A stretch of 64,000 bases of DNA, from contig CALGAP010000006.1 of NCBI GenBank assembly GCA_937958995.1, forward strand, positions 124,001 through 188,000. The letters are read 5' to 3'. Below the pieces are notes generated by a model, which ran no database searches, had not been told where the DNA came from, and saw nothing but the letters and a program-made list of their open reading frames with translations. This document shows positions 41,752 through 49,709 of this stretch, one piece after another (position 1 is the stretch's first letter; each line of letters starts with the position of its first letter). A program made the translations under genes and the position numbers. The stretch is from an uncultured Chitinophagaceae bacterium (GTDB lineage: Bacteria > Bacteroidota > Bacteroidia > Chitinophagales > Chitinophagaceae).

Positions 41752-42683
41752 TGTATTATCCACTTTTAAGAGCCAGGCAGTTCGAACTCATTTCAATTAG
41801 GGAATTGGCAGCCGAGGGAGTAATCCGAGGTTACGTATGTCCAGTTTTGGAGCCTGTGAAAAAGTCGTTGAACAATTTGAACTTGGCAAACAAGGCACTT
41901 CTAGATAGTGATCAAATTGCATATTTAATTGTCAACCCCTTGGTAGGTGAGTTGCCGGGGGATCAAGAATATTTCAGTAGTTATCTGCATTCTTTGGAAA
42001 GGTGTGGATACCTGCCCGCTTTTTACTATATGAATAACGCAGACTTCATTGAGCATATCATCAACAAATATGATTTCAATGACTGTATGCTTATTTGCAA
42101 TTCAAATTATGCTGATGACGATAGGTTGCGAGATTTGAGTGCTACTTATCCTGTTAGTCGGATAATGGTTTTGGAACCGCAAAAAAATCGAAGGTTAGAT
42201 CGTTTCTTCAAATCACTTGGCAAGATTTACATCCGGCTCGATGATGCATTTGAAAGGCAAGAGAAGAATGCAGATTTTCTTGATATCCAAGCTCATAGAT
42301 TTTCGGAAGAACATTTATTTTATAAAGAAGATGGATATCAAGGATTTTCAGACTTCACTGTGCTACCAAGTGAGTACTCGGAAGGGGGAAGTACACCTCG
42401 AGCTGTTGTAATTCATTTAACTTATATCAATTCAGAAGCGAATAATGAAATTTGGATTAGACACTTCACTTCTGAAAACAATGGATCCACAGCAAATGTT
42501 CAAGGGAAATTTGCGGAAGCTGCAAAGAAAGCAGTTAATTTTTGCGATACCTATCCATTATATAACTCCGCAATAAAAGAATTAAGGGATTATTATTACA
42601 ATCGTAAATACCCAGGGCTTGGAATGATAAAGAAAATTTCTATTAAGAATCATCTTTTGGTTGTTACCAGTTACTTAAGATAA
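41751..42683 (+). CDS. sce7725 family protein
   Basis: The 310-residue protein begins MYYPLLRARQFELISIRELAAEG, the usual opening of the sce7725 family, with VCPVLEPVKKSLNNL and LIVNPLVGELP soon after. It looks like a TIM-barrel-type beta family protein; no catalytic residues can be assigned. It always seems to travel with sce7726, here overlapping it by one base, so the two products probably act together. It is followed after 5 bp by the RES-domain gene. Confidence 0.78.
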   Translation: MYYPLLRARQFELISIRELAAEGVIRGYVCPVLEPVKKSLNNLNLANKALLDSDQIAYLIVNPLVGELPGDQEYFSSYLHSLERCGYLPAFYYMNNADFIEHIINKYDFNDCMLICNSNYADDDRLRDLSATYPVSRIMVLEPQKNRRLDRFFKSLGKIYIRLDDAFERQEKNADFLDIQAHRFSEEHLFYKEDGYQGFSDFTVLPSEYSEGGSTPRAVVIHLTYINSEANNEIWIRHFTSENNGSTANVQGKFAEAAKKAVNFCDTYPLYNSAIKELRDYYYNRKYPGLGMIKKISIKNHLLVVTSYLR

Positions 42684-42688
42684 CTTCC

Positions 42689-43702
42689 ATGGCGATCGTT
42701 TGTAGCAAATGTTTTGCGGATATTGAGCTTGTCGCATTTATCAGCAGTCAAAATCAATTTGGAAAGTGCGACTTTTGTGGCGAAGAAAATATACCATGCA
42801 TCGCAATTGAGGAATTGTATGATTTTTTTTACGAATTGCTTGAGCATTTTAAACCTGATCCCAAAGGCACAAGTCTTATTTCCCTGCTCCAAGAGAATTG
42901 CAATTTATTTTCTTCCTTGGATAATGCGCGCAGCATATTGAGTGATTTTCTTTCAAAAAATAGACCTAAGTTGTCAAATGTTGAGGCCTTGGTTAACTTT
43001 AGTGACGAAATTGCTGAAAATGTTGGCTACTGGGATCGGTTGAAGCTGAAGCTAATTAGAGAAAATAGATACTTCACAGATGTCAATTATTTGATTGAGG
43101 ATTTGGGATGGGATGGCTTGTTAAATACAACGTTTGAAATTCAAAAAGAACAACAATTTTTTCGAGCTCGATTACATCACAATAGTGGGGAACCTCCATT
43201 TCCAGTTCAGCAAATGTTTTGTCCGCCAGCCAAAACGGCTTTGGGGGGTAGAGCTAACCCTTTAGGTATCCCATATTTATATTTATGTGATAATTCAGAA
43301 ACTGTCCTTTATGAGATAAGAGCTGCATATCTGGATGAAGTGTCCATCGGAACTTTTGAAGTAAACCCCAATCTGTCCCGCCCTGTATCTATTCTGGATT
43401 TTACAGACTCTGGTTCCATCTTCCATCCTGATGAAGTGGGTGATAAAATAAAGGCTAGGCTACTTAAGCGAAAAATCAGCGCTGATTTGTCTAAACCCAT
43501 GCGTCGTTATGATTCAGAATTAGAATACATTCCCACGCAATTTATTTGCGAATTCATTAAGCATCATTTACGATTCGACGGCATAAAGTTTCAAAGCTCT
43601 CTCCACAAGGCTGGCAATAACTATGTGATTTTTGACCAAACTCTCATGACGTGTGTTAATGTGAACCAAATAAAAGTATTGAAGGTAATTATATCTACTT
43701 AA
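42689..43702 (+). CDS. RES-domain protein with N-terminal zinc-ribbon/HEPN-like region
   Basis: The 337-residue protein begins with a four-Cys zinc-ribbon-like region (VCSKCFADIEL, CDFCGEENIPC), continues through a helical segment and ends in a RES domain: FRARLHHNSGEPPFPVQQMFCPPAKTALGGRANPLGIPYLYLCDNSETVLYEIRAAYLDEVSIGTFE. The Arg (FRAR), Tyr (PYLYL) and Glu (YEIR) are the residues expected of NAD+-degrading RES toxins. As the last gene of the sce7726-sce7725 operon it may be the effector arm of a three-part module. A usual small Xre antitoxin is absent. Confidence 0.82.
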   Translation: MAIVCSKCFADIELVAFISSQNQFGKCDFCGEENIPCIAIEELYDFFYELLEHFKPDPKGTSLISLLQENCNLFSSLDNARSILSDFLSKNRPKLSNVEALVNFSDEIAENVGYWDRLKLKLIRENRYFTDVNYLIEDLGWDGLLNTTFEIQKEQQFFRARLHHNSGEPPFPVQQMFCPPAKTALGGRANPLGIPYLYLCDNSETVLYEIRAAYLDEVSIGTFEVNPNLSRPVSILDFTDSGSIFHPDEVGDKIKARLLKRKISADLSKPMRRYDSELEYIPTQFICEFIKHHLRFDGIKFQSSLHKAGNNYVIFDQTLMTCVNVNQIKVLKVIIST

Positions 43703-43778
43703 GAAAAAGCAATTTGCAGAAATGAGGCTTAAAGAATTGCAATTAGAATTCCCATTTTCCGCGCCAGTAAATAAAAAG

Positions 43779-43865
43779 CGGAGGAGAAGGGATTCGAACC
43801 CTTGATACGGTTTCCCGTATACACACTTTCCAGGCGTGCCAGTTCAACCACTCCTGCACTCCTCC
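43779..43865 (-). tRNA. tRNA-Ser (GGA)
   Basis: On the minus strand the acceptor arms GGAGGAG/CTCCTCC pair perfectly, with discriminator G. The anticodon stem-loop reads CACGC-CTGGAAA-GTGTG, giving anticodon GGA. A long variable arm (TACGG/CCGTA) and the T-loop GGTTCGAATCC confirm a class II serine tRNA. Its 3' end faces the sce7726-sce7725-RES island. Confidence 0.95.
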
Positions 43866-43939
43866 GGGTCGCGGACAAAGATTAGTCAAGATGACTGCCC
43901 CACCGTCCGCGGGACCGCAAAAATAACGTTTTCCCCCCC

Positions 43940-44713
43940 TTAAGCCTTGAAAATTTTTTGGGCGTTGGCTGTGGTGATGCGGGCCACCTCCTCTATCGAA
44001 ACTCCTTTAATCTCAGCCAGTTTTTCGGCTACGTATTTTATATAACTGCTCTCGTTGCGCTTGCCGCGGAAGGGAACGGGCGTGAGATAGGGTGAATCAG
44101 TTTCTAGTACGATGTGTTCGAGAGATATTTCTTTCACCACATTGGCAAGACCTGAATTCTTGTAGGTCAGCACCCCGCCAATGCCCAGGTAAAAACCCAG
44201 GTCAATAATGCGTTTGGCCGAATCAAGATCGCCGGTAAAACAATGAAATATGCCGGCCAGGTTGCCCTGCTGGTGCCCTTTCACTATATTGATGCAGTCG
44301 TCCATCGACTCACGGCTATGAATTACAATGGGCAAGCCGTAATCAAGGGCCCATTCAATCTGCTCATGAAAAGCCTGTTGTTGCTGCACCACATGGGTCT
44401 TATCCCAGTAGTAGTCAAGCCCGATTTCGCCCACGGCAGCAAATTTCCTCTTGCTCAGCCATTCCGATACAATCTGCAATTCCTTCCTGTATTCATCCTT
44501 CACTGAACAGGGATGCAAGCCCATCATGGCAATGCACTGTCCCGGGTATTTCTCCTCCAACTCCAGCATGGCAGCAATTTCTTCGCTGTCGATGGCGGGC
44601 AAATAAAACTGGTCAATCCCATCGGCTACCGCCCTTTTTATCACTTCATCTATGTCGTTGCGAAAGCTCTTGACGTATAAATGAGTGTGAGTATCAATTA
44701 ATTGCATCTTCAT
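43940..44713 (-). CDS. TatD-family metal-dependent hydrolase
   Basis: The 257-residue TIM-barrel protein has the TatD metal ligands: IDTHTHLY at the start, VGEIGLDYYWDK (Glu), IVIHSRESMDD (His), FHCFTGDL (His) and LETDSPYLTPVPFRGKRNE (Asp). Members are magnesium-dependent 3'-5' DNases or related hydrolases in the cytoplasm. ATG at 44713 or 44707 are both possible; a GTG at 44722 is less likely. Confidence 0.92.
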   Translation of the reverse strand: MKMQLIDTHTHLYVKSFRNDIDEVIKRAVADGIDQFYLPAIDSEEIAAMLELEEKYPGQCIAMMGLHPCSVKDEYRKELQIVSEWLSKRKFAAVGEIGLDYYWDKTHVVQQQQAFHEQIEWALDYGLPIVIHSRESMDDCINIVKGHQQGNLAGIFHCFTGDLDSAKRIIDLGFYLGIGGVLTYKNSGLANVVKEISLEHIVLETDSPYLTPVPFRGKRNESSYIKYVAEKLAEIKGVSIEEVARITTANAQKIFKA

Positions 44714-44722
44714 AAACGTCAC

Positions 44723-45084
44723 AAAATTCCGATTAATTTCCCGATTCTGTCAAACTTTCGCTAAAAGGTTGTCGCAGGCGAGTTAGGGGGAAATAGAAAT
44801 CCAGGATATAATAATAATTATTAAGCGGCATAGGAGATCAATCAATGCCGCGTTCATCAATCACCTACCCATTTAACCGATGCATCAAACAAATGGTTGA
44901 TTGATTTGCGGATAATCAAACGGCATACGTAGTTGTACGCATATACCCAGTTCGTGGTATCCAATTAAGGCACTGGACTTTGTAAGCATATGCCGGCGCT
45001 GACGGTCAGCCCTACCGTCTGCGAAATAACTTTGCTTAAATGAAAAAAGTATTTACCTTTAGAACAGTTTTCATAGGGTACGGA
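44723..45084. other. Gene-free, hairpin-rich interval
   Basis: No credible ORF is present between tatD and the deacetylase gene. Several inverted repeats occur: GCGGCAT/ATGCCGC (44825-44831 with 44845-44851), ATCAATCA at ~44838 and ~44857 each able to pair with TGATTGAT near 44900, and GACGGT/ACCGTC (45001-45006 with 45014-45019). Two alternative partners for one strand are compatible with a small RNA or a switching leader, but no known family is recognised. Confidence 0.35.
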
Positions 45085-45117
45085 TTAAAAACGGGCCAGG
45101 GTTTCTACCCAGGCCCA
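45085..45117 (-). terminator. Rho-independent terminator after the polysaccharide deacetylase gene
   Basis: On the minus strand GGGCCTGGG-TAGAAA-CCCTGGCCC (eight pairs, one mismatch) is followed by GTTTTTAATC. It lies 54 bp past the stop codon at 45171. Confidence 0.8.
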
Positions 45118-45170
45118 ACTTATTTTCCGCCCGCTTCTACATTGATTTTTTCCAATTTTCCACGAAATTT

Positions 45171-45812
45171 TTACAGCCCGATAGCATCAAACCTATAATC
45201 TTTTTTACTGAAATACTCCAGCACACGCGGTAATGCTTCTTTCATGCGCGGGAATGCTTTTTCGCTGTCGTGAAAAACAACCACCGAACCCGGCCGCACA
45301 TTTTTGATCACGTTGCGGGCACATTGTGAAACAGAGATGGTGTTGTCAAAATCACCACTCAACACATCCCACATAATAATCCGGAAATAAGCGCTGGATG
45401 GAGAATTCTTTATTCCAGTCAACAACTTCACCTGGAAGCGCGTGATGCGGCCATAAGGTGGGCGAAACAGGTTGGAATCTATATATTTTCCCGCTTGCAG
45501 GATATTTTGCAGGTATAGTTCGTCCCTCACTTTCCAGCCATTGTAATGGTTGAATGTATGATTGCCCACGCGATGACCCTCCTCCAGCACGCGGCGATAT
45601 ATATCACCATGCTCTGCCACATTTTTCCCTATACAAAAAAAAGTTGCCTTGGCATTGTACTGCTGCAATTGATCAAGCACATAAGGAGTAGCAGTGGGAT
45701 GAGGGCCGTCATCAAAAGTGAGGTACAAAATTTTTTCCTTGGCAGGGATGTCCCATACGCAGCGAGGATAAAGGCTTTTGAGCCACCAGGGGGTTTTGGC
45801 AAAATAAAACAT
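45171..45812 (-). CDS. Polysaccharide deacetylase family protein
   Basis: The 213-residue protein shows all NodB-homology motifs: LTFDDGPHP (motif 1, catalytic and metal Asp), HRVGNHTFNH (His-x3-His metal site), RPPYGRIT (motif 3), MWDVLSGDFD (motif 4) and VVFHDSEKAFPRM (motif 5). It removes acetyl groups from chitin-like or peptidoglycan N-acetylglucosamine. No clear signal peptide is seen, but the N-terminus (MFYFAKTPWWLKSLYP) may act as a membrane anchor. Confidence 0.9.
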   Translation of the reverse strand: MFYFAKTPWWLKSLYPRCVWDIPAKEKILYLTFDDGPHPTATPYVLDQLQQYNAKATFFCIGKNVAEHGDIYRRVLEEGHRVGNHTFNHYNGWKVRDELYLQNILQAGKYIDSNLFRPPYGRITRFQVKLLTGIKNSPSSAYFRIIMWDVLSGDFDNTISVSQCARNVIKNVRPGSVVVFHDSEKAFPRMKEALPRVLEYFSKKDYRFDAIGL

Positions 45813-45844
45813 TCAATCAGACTTCGGGTTCAAAGGTAACTCAA

Positions 45845-46777
45845 TTACTCTCCATATCCAGTGATGTGAATCACTTTCTCCTTGTAACGATATATCTTTC
45901 CGTTCTCTTTCAAATATTCTTCCTGGCTCTTTTCGTCGGTGAGAATTTTATCGAGATACTCTTTAATTTTTTCCCGCCTGATCGTTACGCCTTTTCCATA
46001 ACTAATCGCTTCCTCGATGTAACCCGGCAGCAGCGCCTCCAGCTGATCATAAAACAAATTGGTGCCCGCGTAAATATCGCAGCCCAAAATCCGGTCGCCC
46101 GTCATACATACAATACCCGTAACGGTGCTGTCCCCATTTTTAAATTCTTCCATGAAAAAATCGTGGTACTCCTGCATCAGCGGCGCAAACTTTTTATCCT
46201 GCCTGCGCGCCGCAAACGAAAGTGTAGGCGAATGGATGCCGTTGTACTGCAGGTGATTAAAGATTTCGCGCCATACCGCCACCTGGTTCGACGACTGGTT
46301 CAGCACCTTGCGCAGTGCGGGCGTGGCATAACTCAGGTACGAGAATTTTTTCTCTTTCTTACTCCATCTCCCCTCTTCCACGCACATTACGGGCACATAT
46401 TGATCTGATGATGATGGCAGCAGAATGGTATCTTTCGTGATCATGCGGTCTTGCCTGCCGCCGAGTATCACTTCACCCGAGCCGATGAATATAGCCTTAT
46501 CAGAATTATTGTTGATGCGCAGCCAATGCACATTTTCCGTTGATGCCGTGCCCCGCTCGCTCACTACAGCATATCCCCGCTTTATTGCATTGCTTAGAGA
46601 AATGATTTCTGGTTGTAAACGGCCATCGCCCGGACCCTTGAAACGGATGGGAATAATTTTAAGATTCTTGTAAGTGATTGCCGAATCATAATCCACCTGC
46701 AGGTATTGGTAGGTCAACTGGGCCGTCACCACATTCCCTGTCAGCAGAAACAGCACTATCAGCAGGTTTTTCGGCAT
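45845..46777 (-). CDS. ARPP-1/DUF6569-like secreted protein
   Basis: The 310-residue protein has a signal peptide (MPKNLLIVLFLLTGNVVTAQ) and the motif block FIGSGEVILGGRQDRMITKDTILLPSSSDQYVPVMCVEEGRW, which I associate with the ARPP-1/DUF6569 family. Downstream is TVTGIVCMTGDRILGCDIYAGTNLFYDQLEALLPGYIEEA. Its biochemical role is unknown. It sits 32 bp upstream of the deacetylase gene on the same strand, so the two may be cotranscribed. Confidence 0.65.
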   Translation of the reverse strand: MPKNLLIVLFLLTGNVVTAQLTYQYLQVDYDSAITYKNLKIIPIRFKGPGDGRLQPEIISLSNAIKRGYAVVSERGTASTENVHWLRINNNSDKAIFIGSGEVILGGRQDRMITKDTILLPSSSDQYVPVMCVEEGRWSKKEKKFSYLSYATPALRKVLNQSSNQVAVWREIFNHLQYNGIHSPTLSFAARRQDKKFAPLMQEYHDFFMEEFKNGDSTVTGIVCMTGDRILGCDIYAGTNLFYDQLEALLPGYIEEAISYGKGVTIRREKIKEYLDKILTDEKSQEEYLKENGKIYRYKEKVIHITGYGE

Positions 46778-46826
46778 AGATTTATAACGTTAGACCCACG
46801 AAATTAGTGTTTTATCCCTGCCCCCT

Positions 46827-46834
46827 TATCTTTG
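46827..46834 (+). promoter_or_regulatory. -7 box immediately before gltX
   Basis: TATCTTTG matches TAnnTTTG and ends only 4 bp before the gltX ATG at 46839, so transcription would begin at or next to the start codon and the message would be leaderless. Confidence 0.5.
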
Positions 46835-46838
46835 CGCC

Positions 46839-48368
46839 ATGCCAGGAAAAGTAAGAGTACGATTTGCGCCGAGTCCCACAGGCGGATTGCACCTGGGTGG
46901 CGTAAGGACTGTTTTATATAACTACCTGTTTGCCCGCCAGCACGGGGGCGATTTCATTTTGCGTATCGAAGATACCGATCAGAGCCGGTTTGTGCCGGGT
47001 GCTGAAGAATACATAGTAAACTGCCTGCAATGGTGCGGCCTGCAACCCGATGAAAGTCCGCAAAAAGGGGGGCCTTACGGTCCTTACCGCCAGAGCGAGC
47101 GCAAAGCGTTGTACCGCCAGTATGCCGAACAACTGGTACAGGCAGGAAAAGCATATTATGCATTTGACACGCCTGCCGAACTGGAAGCCATGCGCGAGCA
47201 ATACAAAACGCCGGAAAATCAATCGCCGCAATACGATCACCGCCTGCGCATGAAAATGCGCAACTCGCTTACCTTGTCGCCCGCAGAAACAAAACGATTG
47301 CTCGACGAAGACACGCCGCACGTGATTCGCATACTGATGCCCGAAAATGAAGAGGTGAAATTCACCGACATGATTCGCGGCGAAGTAAATTTCAACACCA
47401 GTACTGTTGATGATAAAGTGTTGCTGAAAGCCGATGGTATGCCCACCTATCATCTTGCCGTGGTGGTGGACGATTACCTGATGAAAATTACGCACGCCTT
47501 CCGCGGCGAAGAATGGCTGCCCAGCGCGCCGGTGCATATTTTGTTATGGAAATACCTGGGTTGGGAAAATGACATGCCGCAATGGGCACACCTGCCATTG
47601 ATACTAAAACCCGATGCCAATGGCAAACTCAGCAAGCGCGATGGCGACCGCCTGGGCTTTCCCGTGTTTGCCATGAACTGGACTGACCCGCGCACCAACG
47701 AATTCACTAAAGGTTTTCGTGAAATCGGCTTTTTGCCGCAGGCATTTGTCAATATGCTGGCACTGCTGGGCTGGAATGATGGCACCGACCAGGAGATCTT
47801 TACCCTGGAAGAACTGGTTCAAAAATTCTCCATCGACCGCGTTCACAAAGGAGGCGCCAGGTTTGATTACGAAAAAGCGAAATGGTTCAACCACGAATGG
47901 ATCAAGCGAATGGATGCAGCGGCGCTACTGCCTGAAGTAAAAAATTTTATACCGAAAAAAGATATCGACGAAGACTATTTACTGAAGGTTATCGCTTTGA
48001 TAAAAGACCGCTGCACATTGCTGACAGAATTTTGGGATCAGTCGAAATTCTTTTTTGGCACGCCGGAGCAGGTTGACCTGGATGCCATCAGGCCAAAATG
48101 GAATGCTGCTAAAGAAGAATTTTTCAAATTAGTAATTGAAAAATTCAAATCTGTTTCTTCATGGAATGAGCCCGGGCTTGAAACCATGTTTAAGAAGCTT
48201 GCTTCCGAAAAAAATATCAAACCCGGCGAAGTGTTGTTACCCTTGCGCATCATGCTGGTTGGCGGCAAGTTTGGCCCGGGCGTATTTGCCATCGCCGAAT
48301 TGATAGGTGAAAAAGAAACAGTGGCAAGAATCGAACGTGTATTAAGCGGGCTTCAACAGGCTTCCTGA
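46839..48368 (+). CDS. gltX: Glutamyl-tRNA synthetase
   Basis: The 509-residue class I aminoacyl-tRNA synthetase has the HIGH-type motif in RFAPSPTGGLHLGGVRTVLYNYLFA, the family block HAFRGEEWLPSAPVHILLW and the KMSKS-type motif GKLSKRDGDRLGFPV, followed by the anticodon-binding half ending GPGVFAIAELIGEKETVARIERVL. It charges tRNA-Glu in the cytoplasm. The length is normal for the bacterial enzyme. Confidence 0.97.
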   Translation: MPGKVRVRFAPSPTGGLHLGGVRTVLYNYLFARQHGGDFILRIEDTDQSRFVPGAEEYIVNCLQWCGLQPDESPQKGGPYGPYRQSERKALYRQYAEQLVQAGKAYYAFDTPAELEAMREQYKTPENQSPQYDHRLRMKMRNSLTLSPAETKRLLDEDTPHVIRILMPENEEVKFTDMIRGEVNFNTSTVDDKVLLKADGMPTYHLAVVVDDYLMKITHAFRGEEWLPSAPVHILLWKYLGWENDMPQWAHLPLILKPDANGKLSKRDGDRLGFPVFAMNWTDPRTNEFTKGFREIGFLPQAFVNMLALLGWNDGTDQEIFTLEELVQKFSIDRVHKGGARFDYEKAKWFNHEWIKRMDAAALLPEVKNFIPKKDIDEDYLLKVIALIKDRCTLLTEFWDQSKFFFGTPEQVDLDAIRPKWNAAKEEFFKLVIEKFKSVSSWNEPGLETMFKKLASEKNIKPGEVLLPLRIMLVGGKFGPGVFAIAELIGEKETVARIERVLSGLQQAS

Positions 48369-48421
48369 TACTGATTTATATTGCTTTACTTACATTTACA
48401 CCCTTACCATAATTTTTAGAT

Positions 48422-48838
48422 ATGGCAATTGCAAACCGCCCCATTCGCGTACTGGTAGCAAAAGTTGGTCTCGATGGTCACGACCGCGGCGCCAAAGTAA
48501 TTGCCACTGCGCTGCGCGATGCGGGTATGGAAGTGATCTATACTGGTCTGAGGCAGACCCCTGAAATGGTGGTGAATGCCGCGCTGCAGGAAGACGTAGA
48601 CGCTATCGGCATCAGCATTTTATCGGGTGCGCACATGACCGTATTCCCCAAGGTGATTGAACTGATGAAAGAAAAGAAAATAGATGATGTGCTCCTTACA
48701 GGCGGGGGCATTATTCCAGAAGATGATATGAAGCAGCTGCAGGCCATGGGCGTGGGAAAATTATTTGCACCCGGCACATCTACCGGCGAAATCGCGCACT
48801 ACATCAGCGAATGGGTAAAAACGCATCGAAATTTCTGA
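48422..48838 (+). CDS. Cobalamin (B12)-binding protein, methylmalonyl-CoA mutase C-terminal type
   Basis: The 138-residue protein is a stand-alone B12-binding domain: KVGLDGHDRGAKVIATALRDAGMEVIYTGLRQTPE carries the D-x-H-x-x-G signature with the cobalt-ligand His, followed by GISILSGAHMTVFPK and LLTGGGIIPEDD. This corresponds to the small subunit of split acyl-CoA mutases (methylmalonyl- or hydroxyisobutyryl-type). The large catalytic subunit is not in the window. It is followed after 16 bp by an enoyl-CoA hydratase gene, suggesting a shared acyl-CoA pathway. Confidence 0.92.
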   Translation: MAIANRPIRVLVAKVGLDGHDRGAKVIATALRDAGMEVIYTGLRQTPEMVVNAALQEDVDAIGISILSGAHMTVFPKVIELMKEKKIDDVLLTGGGIIPEDDMKQLQAMGVGKLFAPGTSTGEIAHYISEWVKTHRNF

Positions 48839-48854
48839 ATATAAATCGCAGGTC

Positions 48855-49631
48855 ATGTCATACCAAACCATTTTAACTGAACTCAACAACGGCATTTTCA
48901 CCATAACCATCAACCGCCCCGACAAACTGAACGCATTGAATAAAGTGGTGCTGGAAGAACTGAATGAAGTGATCGATACCGTAAACGGCGACACGAAGAT
49001 TCGTTCGGCCATCATCACCGGCGCCGGACCCAAAGCATTTGTAGCAGGAGCCGATATCAGCGAATTTCTTGGTCTAACCAATGGAGAGGGAATGGATCTT
49101 AGCCGCAAGGGACAATATATTTTCTCCAAAATCGAAACATCTTCCAAACCCATCATTGCCGCGGTAAACGGTTTTGCGCTGGGTGGCGGTTGCGAGCTGG
49201 CGATGGCTTGTCATTTCCGCGTAGCGGCCGACAATGCGAAATTCGGCCAGCCCGAAGTGAATCTCGGTCTTATACCAGGTTATGGAGGCACGCAGAGGCT
49301 GGCTCAACTCATCGGTAAGGGCCGCGCGCTGGAACTGCTGATGAGCGGGGGAATGATAGATGCGAATACTGCCTTGCAATATGGATTGGTAAACTACGTG
49401 GTGCCTGCGGCGGAGTTGATGGGTAAAACCATATCGTTGCTGGAAGTGATTAACACTAAAGCGCCGCTTGCTGTGGCGGGTTGCATTCGCGCGGTGAATG
49501 CGTTATATGAGGGGCACAATGGATATAATGTGGAGGTGGAGATATTTGGTGAATGTTTTGCTACAGAGGACATGAAGGAGGGTGCGACGGCGTTCCTGGA
49601 AAAGAGAAAGGCGAACTTTAAGGGAAAGTGA
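48855..49631 (+). CDS. Enoyl-CoA hydratase/isomerase family protein
   Basis: The 258-residue crotonase-fold protein has the oxyanion-hole segments KAFVAGADISEF and ALGGGCELAMACHFRVAADNAKFGQPEVNLGLIPGYGGTQRL, the latter with both catalytic Glu positions of true enoyl-CoA hydratases. It hydrates 2-enoyl-CoAs in beta-oxidation or related degradation. It forms a likely two-gene unit with the B12-binding protein. Confidence 0.93.
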   Translation: MSYQTILTELNNGIFTITINRPDKLNALNKVVLEELNEVIDTVNGDTKIRSAIITGAGPKAFVAGADISEFLGLTNGEGMDLSRKGQYIFSKIETSSKPIIAAVNGFALGGGCELAMACHFRVAADNAKFGQPEVNLGLIPGYGGTQRLAQLIGKGRALELLMSGGMIDANTALQYGLVNYVVPAAELMGKTISLLEVINTKAPLAVAGCIRAVNALYEGHNGYNVEVEIFGECFATEDMKEGATAFLEKRKANFKGK

Positions 49632-49634
49632 AGT

Positions 49635-49708
49635 GTTCGCGCCAAAGCGCTAAGTCTCAAAGTAAGTTATGTGAAGTTGCCCTTGTGCCCTGGCGCCTTA
49701 TCGCGAAC
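49635..49708. repeat. Imperfect inverted repeat between convergent genes
   Basis: GTTCGCG at 49635 and CGCGAAC at 49702 form perfect outer arms, and the neighbouring GCCAAAGCGCTAAG/CTGGCGCCTTAT continue the stem imperfectly. A related half (CTTTGCGCCTTGGCG) occurs at 39578-39592. It probably serves as a bidirectional terminator and may be a dispersed repeat of this genome. Confidence 0.55.
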
Positions 49709-49709
49709 A

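Noticed and set aside
43700..43800. Attachment site created by island integration at the tRNA-Ser 3' end
   Set aside because: No copy of the tRNA 3' sequence is found near the left edge of the island (40500-40900), and no integrase gene is present.
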